From an uncultured Propionibacteriaceae bacterium (GTDB lineage Bacteria; Actinomycetota; Actinomycetes; Propionibacteriales; Propionibacteriaceae), in contig CALKHV010000169.1 in NCBI GenBank assembly GCA_937988865.1, forward strand, positions 1 to 15,245: a stretch of DNA of 15,245 nt. Direction: 5' to 3'. Below the pieces are notes generated by a model. The model saw nothing but the letters and a program-made list of their open reading frames with translations, made no database searches and was not told the origin of the DNA. Below are positions 6,712-14,204 of this stretch, piece after piece. The position numbers and the translations under genes were made by a program. Within the stretch, counting starts at the first letter, position 1. Each line of letters begins with the position of its first letter.

Positions 6712-8081
6712 GCACCGAGCCCACCAGCACGGCCCCCGCGGAGGCGCGGATCGCGTCCTGGCGCACCTTCGTCGGTCGCCGCGCCGCGATCAGCGCCGCC
6801 GACGTCGACGAACTGGAGTCACACCTGCGCGACGAGATGGCCGACCTGCGCCGCGTCGGCCTGTCCGACGACGAGGCGTTCCTCATCGCGATCGGACGCC
6901 TGGGGGAGGTCGACGCGCTGTCGCGCGAGTACGCCCAAGAGCACTCAGACCGGCTGTGGAAGCAGCTGGTGGGGACGGCGGACGCCGCAACCGCTGGACG
7001 CCAAGGGCTCGGAGTGGCACTGGGGTTGGGTGTCGCCGCGGGTGTGGCGGTCAAGGTGCCCGCACTGTTCGGGATCGGGCTCGAGCAGAGCCCGGAGGTC
7101 TACGTCAAGATCCTCCCCCTGCTGGTGCTGCCCTTCCTGGCCGGCTTCTTCGTGTGGCGCGCCGCGGTCGAACCGCGGATGCGGGCCCGCCTTCTGGCAG
7201 TCGTCGGCGTAGCGGTCGTGGCGTCGGCGCTGGTCCTGAATCTGTACCCGTTCGCCGCTGACTCCGCGACCGAGATCCTGGCCGCTCTCCACCTTCCCGT
7301 AGCCCTGTGGTTGCTGCTCGGGGTGGCGCATGCAGGCGGTGACTGGCGCTCGGGCCGTGCACGGATGGACTACGTCCGGTTCACCGGCGAGTGGTTCATC
7401 TACTACGTGCTGATCGGTTTGGGCGGCGGCGTCCTCCTCGGGCTCACTGCCGGCGTCTTCAGCACCATCGGCGTCGACACCGAGACTGCCATCTTCTCCT
7501 GGGTCCTCCCGTGTGGTGCAGCCGGCGCCGTGCTGGTTGCGGCCTGGCTGGTGGGAGCCAAGCAGGGGGTGATCGAGAACATGGCACCGGTCCTGACCAG
7601 GGTGTTCACCCCTCTGTTCGCAGTGATGCTGCTGGCATTCGGAGCGGCGGCACTCTGGCAGGGCGACATCCAGACCGTGGACCGCGAGTTGCTCATCGTC
7701 TTCGATCTGGTGCTCATCGTGGTTCTGGCGCTACTGCTCTACTCCGTGTCGGCCCGCGACCCCCTGGCCCCGCCCGGGGGCTTCGAGCGCCTCCAGGTGG
7801 TCCTGCTCGGTAGCGCGATCATCGTTGACGGCTACGTTCTCGTGGCCATGCTCAGCCGCATCGGCGCCTTCGGACTGAGCCCCAACAAGGTGGCCTCGCT
7901 CGGGTTGAACGTGCTGCTGCTGGTCAACCTCGCCTGGTCGGCGGTCCTGCTGATCAGCTTCGTTCGCGGGCGTCGGCCGTACGCCCAGCTGGAGCGTTGG
8001 CAGACTGGATACCTCCCGGCGTACCTGGCCTGGGCGGTCGTCGTTGGTGTCGGGTTCGGCCCGGTGTTCTCCTGGGTCTGA
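6708..8081 (+). CDS. HAAS/permease-prefix-domain polytopic membrane protein
   Basis: The product has 457 residues, with an ATG overlapping the PadR stop (ATGA) and a GGGAGG site upstream. Residues about 20-85 form the HAAS (permease prefix 1) domain: a helix with VDELESHLRDEMADLRRVGLS, then DEAFLIAIGRLGEVDALSREYA. This cytoplasmic module is typically linked to PadR regulators. The remainder is about ten or eleven membrane segments from residue 100 to the end. The C-terminal portion (RIGAFGLSPNKVASLGLNVL) looks like the DUF4153/DUF4173 group, a tentative match from memory. No catalytic motif is visible. Likely it is an envelope or stress-response membrane protein kept silent by PadR; the substrate or partner is unknown. 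Confidence 0.82.
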   Translation: MSTEPTSTAPAEARIASWRTFVGRRAAISAADVDELESHLRDEMADLRRVGLSDDEAFLIAIGRLGEVDALSREYAQEHSDRLWKQLVGTADAATAGRQGLGVALGLGVAAGVAVKVPALFGIGLEQSPEVYVKILPLLVLPFLAGFFVWRAAVEPRMRARLLAVVGVAVVASALVLNLYPFAADSATEILAALHLPVALWLLLGVAHAGGDWRSGRARMDYVRFTGEWFIYYVLIGLGGGVLLGLTAGVFSTIGVDTETAIFSWVLPCGAAGAVLVAAWLVGAKQGVIENMAPVLTRVFTPLFAVMLLAFGAAALWQGDIQTVDRELLIVFDLVLIVVLALLLYSVSARDPLAPPGGFERLQVVLLGSAIIVDGYVLVAMLSRIGAFGLSPNKVASLGLNVLLLVNLAWSAVLLISFVRGRRPYAQLERWQTGYLPAYLAWAVVVGVGFGPVFSWV

Positions 8082-8126
8082 GAATCCTCGAACACCGCCA
8101 CGACGCTCGAAGCTTCCTGAGAAGGC

Positions 8127-8141
8127 CGAGGAGGGCCCTCG
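8127..8141 (+). terminator. Weak hairpin after the HAAS gene
   Basis: CGAGG (8127-8131) can pair with CCTCG (8137-8141) around a 5-base loop, 45 bp after the HAAS stop codon. The stem is short and lacks a T-tract, so support is weak. Confidence 0.2.
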
Positions 8142-8145
8142 TGTC

Positions 8146-8220
8146 GAACCCTGACATGTCATGGAAGCGCGACACGAACACGCGTCCCGACGCACGGAAC
8201 CCTGACATGTCAAGGAAACG
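8146..8220. repeat. Two copies of a 24-bp element with palindrome TGACATGTCA
   Basis: The copies lie at 8146-8169 and 8197-8220, differ at 2 of 24 positions, and are offset by 51 bp. Each contains GAACCC followed by the perfect 10-bp palindrome TGACATGTCA (8152-8161 and 8203-8212). They lie in the 283-bp gap between the HAAS gene and the iron operon, well upstream of the iron box. They could be operators for an unknown dimeric regulator or the remnant of an insertion-sequence end. No transposase remnant is visible. Confidence 0.6.
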
Positions 8221-8303
8221 TTCCCCGGACGCCGCCGGAGGCACTCGACGGTCGAGGTCCACCGCCCGCTCCGAGACCGTCCAAGGTTCCCCTCTCGCAT
8301 CTC

Positions 8304-8322
8304 TTAGGCTAGCCTGACCTTG
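8304..8322 (+). promoter_or_regulatory. DtxR/IdeR iron box
   Basis: TTAGGCTAGCCTGACCTTG matches the DtxR/IdeR consensus (TTAGGTTAGSCTAACCTAA) at about 15 of 19 positions and contains the perfect palindrome AGGCTAGCCT at 8306-8315. It lies 42 bp before the ATG of an Fe(III)-binding lipoprotein gene, and its first bases coincide with the probable -35. Iron-loaded DtxR/IdeR should block transcription; low iron should release it. Confidence 0.8.
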
Positions 8323-8360
8323 CCATATTTTGTGAAGCCTTCAGTTGCCATATTACGGAG
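8304..8360 (+). promoter_or_regulatory. Iron operon promoter, TTGCCATATT repeat and RBS
   Basis: A plausible sigma-70-type promoter is TTAGGC (8304-8309), a 16-bp spacer and TATTTT (8326-8331). The 10-mer TTGCCATATT occurs perfectly at 8320-8329 and again at 8345-8354, a 25-bp offset; the first copy covers the -10, the second lies in the leader. A GGAG ribosome binding site (8357-8360) is only 4 bases before the ATG. The role of the repeat is unknown. Confidence 0.5.
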
Positions 8361-8364
8361 TCCT

Positions 8365-9408
8365 ATGCCCCTCCCCACCCCTCGCCTCCTGACCGGGGCC
8401 GCGCTGGCCCTCGTCCTCACCACGGTCGCTGCCTGCTCGTCGCCCACCGCAACACCCGGCACAGCCGCGTCCGATGCGTCGGTCACGCTCTACTCCGGAC
8501 GCAACGAGACCCTCGTCCAGCCTGCCCTCGACGCCTTCACCGAAGCCACAGGCATCGCCGTCGAGGTGCGCTACGGCGGAACCGCAGAACTCGCCGCCCA
8601 GCTGCTGGAGGAAGGGGACCGCACCCGCGCCCACGTCTTCCTCGCCCAGGACGCCGGAGCCCTCGGCGCCGTCGCCAAGGCCGGCCAGTTCGCCACGCTC
8701 CCGGAGGCCACCCTCGACCTCGTCGACGACGCCTGGAGCGACCCCGACGGACGCTGGGTCGGCGTGACCGGACGCTCCCGCGTCCTCGCCTACAACGGTT
8801 CGATGGTGTCGGGCGACGCGCTGCCCGCGTCCGTCTTTGAACTCACCGGGCCCGAGTGGAAGGGCAAGGTCGGCGTGGCGCCGACCAACGCGTCCTTCCA
8901 GTCGTTCATCACGGCCATGCGCGTGCAGCACGGAGACGAGAAGACGCGTGACTTCCTCGAGGGACTCGCCGCCAACGAGCCCCAGCTCCGGGAAAAGAAC
9001 GGCGTGATCGTGTCCGACATCGAGGCGGGTGCCTACCCGGTCGGCCTCGTCAACCACTACTACCTGTGGGAGGCGGCCGCCGAGAAGGGCGTCCCGGCCG
9101 ACCAGCTCGCGACGAAGCTGCACTTCTTCAGCGACGGCGACACCGGTGCCCTGATCAACGTGTCGGGCATCGGCCTCCTCGCGAACCAGCCGGACGCGGA
9201 CGGCCAGGCCCTGGTCGACTACCTGATGTCGACGGCCGGGCAGGAGTACTTCGCCACGAAGACCTTCGAGTACCCCCTGGTCAGCGGCGTCGCCACCGCC
9301 CCCGGCCTCACCCCCCTCGACCAGCTCGACGCCCCCGACATCAACCTGTCGGACCTCGACGAGCTGGAGGCCACGATCACGATGATCAAGGAGGCTGGAC
9401 TCCTCTGA
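8365..9408 (+). CDS. fbpA: Fe(III) ABC transporter substrate-binding lipoprotein
   Basis: The product has 347 residues. The frame is open further upstream, but the ATG at 8365 starts a proper lipoprotein signal: hydrophobic residues 8-22, then lipobox VAAC with the lipidated Cys at 24. The mature protein is a type 2 periplasmic-binding fold, beginning VTLYSGRNETLVQPALDAFTEATGI as in FbpA/AfuA/HitA. The NHYYLWE motif holds the adjacent tyrosines Y232-Y233 that ligate Fe(III) in this family, and the YNGSMV segment holds a further conserved Tyr (143). It should capture ferric iron outside the membrane and pass it to the permease encoded next. The iron box upstream agrees. The exact ligand could be free ferric iron or a ferric complex. 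Confidence 0.92.
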   Translation: MPLPTPRLLTGAALALVLTTVAACSSPTATPGTAASDASVTLYSGRNETLVQPALDAFTEATGIAVEVRYGGTAELAAQLLEEGDRTRAHVFLAQDAGALGAVAKAGQFATLPEATLDLVDDAWSDPDGRWVGVTGRSRVLAYNGSMVSGDALPASVFELTGPEWKGKVGVAPTNASFQSFITAMRVQHGDEKTRDFLEGLAANEPQLREKNGVIVSDIEAGAYPVGLVNHYYLWEAAAEKGVPADQLATKLHFFSDGDTGALINVSGIGLLANQPDADGQALVDYLMSTAGQEYFATKTFEYPLVSGVATAPGLTPLDQLDAPDINLSDLDELEATITMIKEAGLL

Positions 9409-9473
9409 GCCGCACCACGTCGCTCGCGCCAGGCTCCCGGCCCGTCGGTCGGGAGCCTCGACGCGCGCCGGGG

Positions 9474-11036
9474 GTGCTCGAGCGGGTCCGCGCCGTGCGG
9501 CGTCCGGAGTTGCTCGTGGGCGCCCTGCTCGCCGCAGCGGTGGCGCTCATCCCGGCGGTCTACCTCGTCGTCCGGGTCGCGGAGGCGGGCCTGCCCCGGA
9601 TCCTGGCCGAGGTCACCACGCCGCGCGTCGCGGCGATGGCCGGACGCACACTCGCCCTCGTCGGGCTCGTCTGGCTCGGGTCGACAATTTTCGGCGTCAC
9701 GGCCGCCCTCCTCACCACGCGCACGGACGCCCCCGGACGCCGGGTGTTCGGGGTGCTGCTGGCGCTCCCGCTGGCCGTCCCCAGCTACGTCGCCGCCTAC
9801 ACCTGGGCCGCGGTCGCCGACCTCTGGGAACCGAGCGGCCGCTTCGACGGCTTCTGGGCCGCCGTCCTCGTGCTCACCCTGTACTCCTACCCGTACGTCT
9901 ACCTGACGGTCGCCTCCGCCCTGGCCGGCCAGGACCAGGGACCGGCCGAGGTGGCGCGCTCGCTCGGCGAGGGCGAGTGGGGCGTGCTGCGCCGCGTCAC
10001 CCTGCCGGGCGTCCTGCCGGCGATGGCGTCCGGCGGGCTGCTCGTCGCGCTCTACACCCTCTCCGACTTCGGGGCGGTGTCGATCCTGCGCGTCGACACG
10101 TTCACCCGGGCCGTCTTCACCGCGTTCAGCGTCGGCTTCGACCGGACGGGGGCGGTCGCGCTGGCGTCCGTGCTCGCGGTCTTCGCCCTGGCCATCATCG
10201 TCGTCGAGCGCCTGGCCCGCGGTGCCGAGAAGCGGTACGCGAGGGTGGGATCGGGTGGGCCACGGCGTCCGCGCCCCCTCGGCCTGGGCTGGGGACGCCT
10301 GCCCGCCGCCGCCTTCCTCGGGCTGGTGGCTGCGGTCGCGCTCGGCGTCCCGCTGGCGTCGCTCCTGCGGTGGTTCCTCGCGGGGGTGTCGCGACCCGGG
10401 AGCATCGGGGAGGTCGTCGCGGCGATGGGCGCGTCCCTCGGGGTGTCGCTCCTGGGGGCCGTCCTGACGGTGGCGCTCGCGATCCCGCTCGGCCTGTACG
10501 CGGCCCGCGTCCGCACTCCCCTCGCCCTCGGCCTCGAGCGCCTCGTCTTCGTCACCCACTCGCTGCCCGGCGTCATCATCGGGCTCTCGCTGGTGTTCTT
10601 CGGGATCAACGTCGCCTACGCCCTGTACCAGTCGGTGTGGCTGCTGGCGCTGGCCTACGTCACCCTCTTCCTGCCCCTGGCCAGCGCTGCTGTGGCGAAC
10701 GCCGCACGCCAGGCCCCGCCCTCCCTGGAGGAAGCGGCCGAGTCCCTCGGCCTGACGCCGTTCGCCGCGCTCCTGCGCGTGACGCTCCCCGTGATGCTGC
10801 CGGGCATCGGCGCGGGGGCGGCGCTCGTCTTCCTCACGGCGATGAAGGAGCTGCCGGCCACGCTCCTGCTGCGCCCGACGGGTATGGACACCCTCGCGAC
10901 CCGCCTGTGGACGTACACCTCGGTCGAGGCCTACGCGGCCGCGGCCCCGTACGCCGCGATCCTCATCGCACTCGCCGCCGTGCCGACCTGGTTCCTCGCC
11001 ACCGGGAGCGGCGCCTTCGGAAGGGACGACTCATGA
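9474..11036 (+). CDS. fbpB: Fe(III) ABC transporter permease, two fused domains
   Basis: From the GTG at 9474 the product has 520 residues and about twelve membrane segments in two repeated binding-protein-dependent permease domains. Each half carries an EAA loop that docks the ATPase: EVARSLGEGEWGVLRRVTLPGVLP in the first and EEAAESLGLTPFAALLRVTLPVMLP in the second. This is the AfuB/FbpB architecture. The start is uncertain: an AAGGAGG site at 9388-9394 points to a CTG at 9405 overlapping the lipoprotein stop as CTGA, which would add 23 residues; GTG codons at 9474 and 9495 have poor ribosome sites. I give the first conventional start codon. The stop overlaps the ATPase ATG. It acts in the cytoplasmic membrane to import ferric iron. 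Confidence 0.9.
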   Translation: MLERVRAVRRPELLVGALLAAAVALIPAVYLVVRVAEAGLPRILAEVTTPRVAAMAGRTLALVGLVWLGSTIFGVTAALLTTRTDAPGRRVFGVLLALPLAVPSYVAAYTWAAVADLWEPSGRFDGFWAAVLVLTLYSYPYVYLTVASALAGQDQGPAEVARSLGEGEWGVLRRVTLPGVLPAMASGGLLVALYTLSDFGAVSILRVDTFTRAVFTAFSVGFDRTGAVALASVLAVFALAIIVVERLARGAEKRYARVGSGGPRRPRPLGLGWGRLPAAAFLGLVAAVALGVPLASLLRWFLAGVSRPGSIGEVVAAMGASLGVSLLGAVLTVALAIPLGLYAARVRTPLALGLERLVFVTHSLPGVIIGLSLVFFGINVAYALYQSVWLLALAYVTLFLPLASAAVANAARQAPPSLEEAAESLGLTPFAALLRVTLPVMLPGIGAGAALVFLTAMKELPATLLLRPTGMDTLATRLWTYTSVEAYAAAAPYAAILIALAAVPTWFLATGSGAFGRDDS

Positions 11037-11061
11037 CCAGAGCACCCATGACCAGAGCACC
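11032..11061 (+). repeat. 15-bp tandem duplication at the ATPase start
   Basis: CATGACCAGAGCACC occurs twice in direct tandem (11032-11046 and 11047-11061), so the start codon and the next four codons are duplicated in frame (MTRAPMTRAP). A second 12-bp imperfect tandem, ACCGGATCGACG/ACCGGATCGATG, follows shortly after and creates a third ATG at 11090. Confidence 0.9.
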
Positions 11062-12115
11062 GCTGCCCACCGGATCGACGACCGGATCGATGACCACGGC
11101 GCTGCAGGTGAGGGGCGTCCGCAAGTCGTTCCCCGGCGTCCAGGCCCTCGACTCGGTCGACCTCGACGTCAGAGCGGGTGAACTCGTCGCGCTGCTGGGA
11201 CCCTCGGGCTGCGGGAAGACGACCCTGCTGCGCTCGGTGGCCGGGTTCGAACGCATCGACAGCGGGCGGATCGCCCTCAACGGGCACGTCGTCGCCCTCG
11301 AGGGACTGCACCTGCCCACCCACCGCCGCGAGGTCGGGATCGTCCCCCAGGAGGGTGCCCTCTTCCCGCACCTCAGCGTCGCCGAGAACGTCGGTTTCGG
11401 CCTGGCGCGCCGCTCGCCCGCCCGGGCCGCCCGGATCGAGGAGTTCCTCGAGCTCGTCGGCCTGGCCGGTTACGGTCGCCGCATGCCCCACGAGTTGTCG
11501 GGGGGCCAGCAGCAGCGGGTCGCCCTGGCGCGCGCGTTGGCCCCCGGGCCCGCGCTTGTCCTGCTCGACGAACCGTTCAGTGCACTGGACGCCGGCCTCC
11601 GCACCGAGTTGCGCGCCGACGTGCGTCGCGTCCTGCACGAGCAGAACATGACGGCGCTCCTGGTCACCCACGACCAGTCGGAGGCGTTGAGCGTGGCCGA
11701 CCGGATCGCCGTGATGTCGTCTGGACGCGTGGTCCAGACCGCGTCCCCCCTCGAGCTCTACAGCCACCCGGCCGACCCGTGGGTCGCCACCTTCCTCGGT
11801 GAGGCGTGGTGGCTCCCCGGACGCGTGGAGGGCGGGCAGTTGCGCACGAGCATCGGGCCCCTGCCGGTGGGCGGCGGGTTGGGTCCGCGGGCGCGCGCCC
11901 TCGTGCGTCCGGAGCAGGTGGTGCTCGCCAGCGACGGGACGCCGGCCCTCGTGACCGACGTCGCCTTCCATGGGCACGACGCCCTTCTCGGCCTCAGGCT
12001 CGCCGACGGGACCCCGCTGCAGTGCCGGCTGGCGCACTCGACGACGCTGCCGCGCGAGGGCGAGAATGTGGGCGTCCGGGTGACGGGGGAGCCGTTACTG
12101 GTCGAGGCCGGTTGA
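11033..12115 (+). CDS. fbpC: Fe(III) ABC transporter ATPase with TOBE domain
   Basis: From the first ATG, which overlaps the permease stop (ATGA) behind a GGAAGGGA site, the product has 360 residues. The first 20 or so are repeat-derived and low complexity; ATGs at codons 6 and 20 are alternatives. The ATPase domain has Walker A GPSGCGKT (56-63), the Q-loop Gln near 106 (VPQEGALFPHLSV), signature LSGGQ (155-159), Walker B VLLDE (about 176-180) and switch H213 (VTHD). Residues about 260-360 form a TOBE-type C-terminal domain (ALVRPEQV, then VAFHGHDALLGLRLADG), typical of FbpC/PotA/MalK-class ATPases. It should drive iron import through the preceding permease and may be regulated through its C-terminal domain. 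Confidence 0.93.
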   Translation: MTRAPMTRAPLPTGSTTGSMTTALQVRGVRKSFPGVQALDSVDLDVRAGELVALLGPSGCGKTTLLRSVAGFERIDSGRIALNGHVVALEGLHLPTHRREVGIVPQEGALFPHLSVAENVGFGLARRSPARAARIEEFLELVGLAGYGRRMPHELSGGQQQRVALARALAPGPALVLLDEPFSALDAGLRTELRADVRRVLHEQNMTALLVTHDQSEALSVADRIAVMSSGRVVQTASPLELYSHPADPWVATFLGEAWWLPGRVEGGQLRTSIGPLPVGGGLGPRARALVRPEQVVLASDGTPALVTDVAFHGHDALLGLRLADGTPLQCRLAHSTTLPREGENVGVRVTGEPLLVEAG

Positions 12116-12142
12116 CCGACGCGCGGCCGCCGAGACCATTGC

Positions 12143-12173
12143 GTCGACCGGGGATGCGGATGCTCCGTCCGAC
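12143..12173. terminator. Imperfect hairpin between iron operon and fusion gene
   Basis: GTCG (12143-12146) pairs with CGAC (12170-12173), then across a 2x2 mismatch CGGGG (12149-12153) pairs with CTCCG (12163-12167, one G-T pair), leaving a 9-base loop. It sits in the 100-bp gap between two convergent genes and lacks a T-tract. A bidirectional terminator is plausible. Confidence 0.35.
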
Positions 12174-12215
12174 CCGCGGCTGGTGAGGCACGGGCCGTCG
12201 CAGGTCGTCAGGGAC

Positions 12216-14144
12216 CTACGGCAGGTGCGGGACGTCGCCCCGGAGCCCGGTCGACGTGACGATGGTGTCGGGCTGCCCCCCGCTGTGGGTCAGCGTCCGA
12301 TCGTCGTCGTGGACCGTCAGCTGCGTCCGGTGGTGGCGGAGCGCCGTGGCGACCCGCGGACGGTAGCCCTCGAGGTCGAACCACCGCGCTGCCAGCTCGC
12401 GACGCGTCGTCAACGCGGCGAACGGGACGCCGACCTGCTCGGCCGCGGCGCGGCTCAGGTGGTGCGTCCGGACGTGGTCGGGATGGCCGTAGCCCCCGTC
12501 GTCGTCGTAGCTGACGACCAGGTCGGTGCCCATCTTGCGGAGGAAGGCCACCAGGTCTGCGGTCGCCTCCGCCTCGTCGGCGGACGTGAGCGACAGCTCG
12601 TCAGCGTCCTCACCTGGCCCCGCGACCCCCTCGGAGACCCACTGCATGCCCGAGTCGAGGTAGCGACGCGGTTCGTCCGTGGCGCGGGCGGGCGGCGTGC
12701 CCAGATAGGCGTGGGCGTGGACGCCGAGCGAGTCGAGCGCCCCCGCGAGCTCTGCCTCGCGTCGCTGCTCCAGCGCCGGCGTCCCGGCGAGGTGGGACAG
12801 CGGGCCCGGCACCACCGCGCCCATCTCGCCGCGCGTGCAGGTGAGGACCGACACCGTCAGCCCTTCATCGACGAGGTGCGCGATCAGCGCGCCGGACGCG
12901 AGGGTCTCGTCGTCCGGGTGGGCGTGGACGAAGGTGACGTGCTTGACCGCTCCATTGGCGATGGCGCGTCGGTAGGCCTGGAGCGTCCGGTCGGCGACGT
13001 GGGCCCAGGTCATGCCTTCTGCACGCTGGCGGGCGGCGACGCCCAGACGCGCGCGGCGCTCGGGGTCGCGCAGCAGCCGGAGGAGCGCGTCCGCCCAGTC
13101 CTGTGGGTCGTGGGTGGGCACGAGGTCGCCCGTGTGACCGTTGTCGATCGCCTCGGTGAGGCCGCCCGCGGCTGCGGCGAGCGTCGGGATGCCGGACGCG
13201 GACGCCTCGAGCGCGACCAGTCCGAACGTCTCGGAGTGCGAGGGCACGAGCATCACGGACGCATGGCGCATCAGCTGGGCGAACGCATCGCGGTCCTGGC
13301 CGGGGAGGAAGGTGACCCAGTCGCGCAGGCCCAACTCGTCGACCAGGGAGTGGAGTTCGGCCTCGTAGGCGGCGAAGTCGGCCGACACCTGTCCCACGAC
13401 GACCAGATCGGGACGCTCGTCCGCAGGCAGCAGGGCCAGCGTGCGAATCGCGACATCCGGCCCCTTGAGCGGCTGGAGCCGGGCGGCGAAGAGCAGGTAG
13501 CCGGGCGAGACGGACGGGAGCGGGGTCCAGGTCTCTGAGGGCTCGGCCGGATGGAAGAGCTCGATGTCGACCCCGGGACGCACGATCCTCACCTGTTCGG
13601 GATCGGCCTGACAGCGTCCGATCACGACGGCGGCCTCGTGCCGCGACACGGCCAGGATCAGGTCGGACTCCTCTGCGCAGTACACCTCGCCGTCGATCCG
13701 CGCCGGTGACTCGGCCGGCTCACCGTCGCGCAGGGACGAGTTGGGGTGGGCTGCGATCGAGTGGAAGGTCATCACATGAGGGATGCCCGCCGCACGGGCC
13801 AGCGGCAACGCCGCGACCCCTGACATCCAGTGGTGGCTGTGCACCAGGTCGAACCGGTCGAGCGATCCCAGGTTGTCGCGGAACTCGTCGATGTGGTGAT
13901 CGATCTCGCTCTTGGCCAGGGGGGCGGCGGGACCGGCCGTGACGTGGTGGACGACGAGACCGTCGTCCAGGATGTCGGTGTCGGGCTGATCGGCGGACGA
14001 CCGTCTGGTGAAGAACTCGACGGACGCCCCGGCCTGCTGCAGCGCACCGGCGAGCGCGCGGATCAGGACGTTCATTCCGCCTGCGTCCGCCGTCCCGGCG
14101 CGCTCGGCGGGTGACGTGTGGAGCGAGATGAAGGCGACGCGCAT
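12216..14144 (-). CDS. Fused MshA-like glycosyltransferase / MshB-like deacetylase
   Basis: One uninterrupted 642-residue ORF. Residues 1-about 398 are a GT4 glycosyltransferase very like MshA: HTSP...GTADAGGMN (9-25), the nucleotide-sugar loop ARLQPLKGPD with R222 and K227, and the EX7E motif E305-E313 (ETFGLVALE). MshA joins UDP-GlcNAc to inositol 3-phosphate, the first step of mycothiol synthesis. Residues about 402-640 are a LmbE/PIG-L deacetylase: AHPDDE with H409, D411 (base) and D412, RYLDSGM (494-500) as in MshB, and GYGHPDHVRTH with H557 as the third zinc ligand. MshB removes the acetyl group from GlcNAc-inositol. The intervening dephosphorylation has no partner here. The ATG at 14144 lacks a Shine-Dalgarno site but has TAGCGT 6 bases upstream, suggesting a leaderless transcript. 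All key residues appear intact, so both halves may be active. The deacetylase half is somewhat short compared with MshB, as I recall its length. Confidence 0.88.
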   Translation of the reverse strand: MRVAFISLHTSPAERAGTADAGGMNVLIRALAGALQQAGASVEFFTRRSSADQPDTDILDDGLVVHHVTAGPAAPLAKSEIDHHIDEFRDNLGSLDRFDLVHSHHWMSGVAALPLARAAGIPHVMTFHSIAAHPNSSLRDGEPAESPARIDGEVYCAEESDLILAVSRHEAAVVIGRCQADPEQVRIVRPGVDIELFHPAEPSETWTPLPSVSPGYLLFAARLQPLKGPDVAIRTLALLPADERPDLVVVGQVSADFAAYEAELHSLVDELGLRDWVTFLPGQDRDAFAQLMRHASVMLVPSHSETFGLVALEASASGIPTLAAAAGGLTEAIDNGHTGDLVPTHDPQDWADALLRLLRDPERRARLGVAARQRAEGMTWAHVADRTLQAYRRAIANGAVKHVTFVHAHPDDETLASGALIAHLVDEGLTVSVLTCTRGEMGAVVPGPLSHLAGTPALEQRREAELAGALDSLGVHAHAYLGTPPARATDEPRRYLDSGMQWVSEGVAGPGEDADELSLTSADEAEATADLVAFLRKMGTDLVVSYDDDGGYGHPDHVRTHHLSRAAAEQVGVPFAALTTRRELAARWFDLEGYRPRVATALRHHRTQLTVHDDDRTLTHSGGQPDTIVTSTGLRGDVPHLP

Positions 14145-14150
14145 GCACGG

Positions 14151-14156
14151 ACGCTA
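14151..14156 (-). promoter_or_regulatory. Probable -10 for leaderless fusion-gene transcript
   Basis: On the minus strand TAGCGT (a TAnnnT -10) ends 6 bases before the ATG of the glycosyltransferase/deacetylase gene, the spacing expected if transcription starts at the A of ATG. No ribosome binding site is visible. The -35 is poor (GACTGC or ACTGCC). Confidence 0.4.
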
Positions 14157-14204
14157 CACGAGACACGCGGGCCGGCAGTCGTGGTCCACGAAGATAGAGT
14201 GCCG

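Noticed and set aside
8141..8224. Complete insertion sequence or CRISPR array around the TGACATGTCA repeats
   Set aside because: Only two copies, no transposase or cas gene, no third repeat and no target-site duplication could be seen.
9219..10559. Long minus-strand open frame opposite the iron permease
   Set aside because: Charged low-complexity product typical of antisense frames in high-GC genes; the plus strand has clear EAA motifs.
10931..12037. Minus-strand open frame opposite the iron ATPase
   Set aside because: Shadow of a gene with intact Walker and signature motifs.
12202..12217. Short inverted repeat AGGTC...GACCT at the fusion gene stop
   Set aside because: Only 5 bp and inside the stop region; the hairpin at 12143-12173 is the better terminator candidate.
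12183..13538. Long plus-strand open frame opposite the deacetylase/glycosyltransferase
   Set aside because: No recognisable domain and Arg/Val/Gly-rich shadow composition; the minus strand carries all catalytic motifs.
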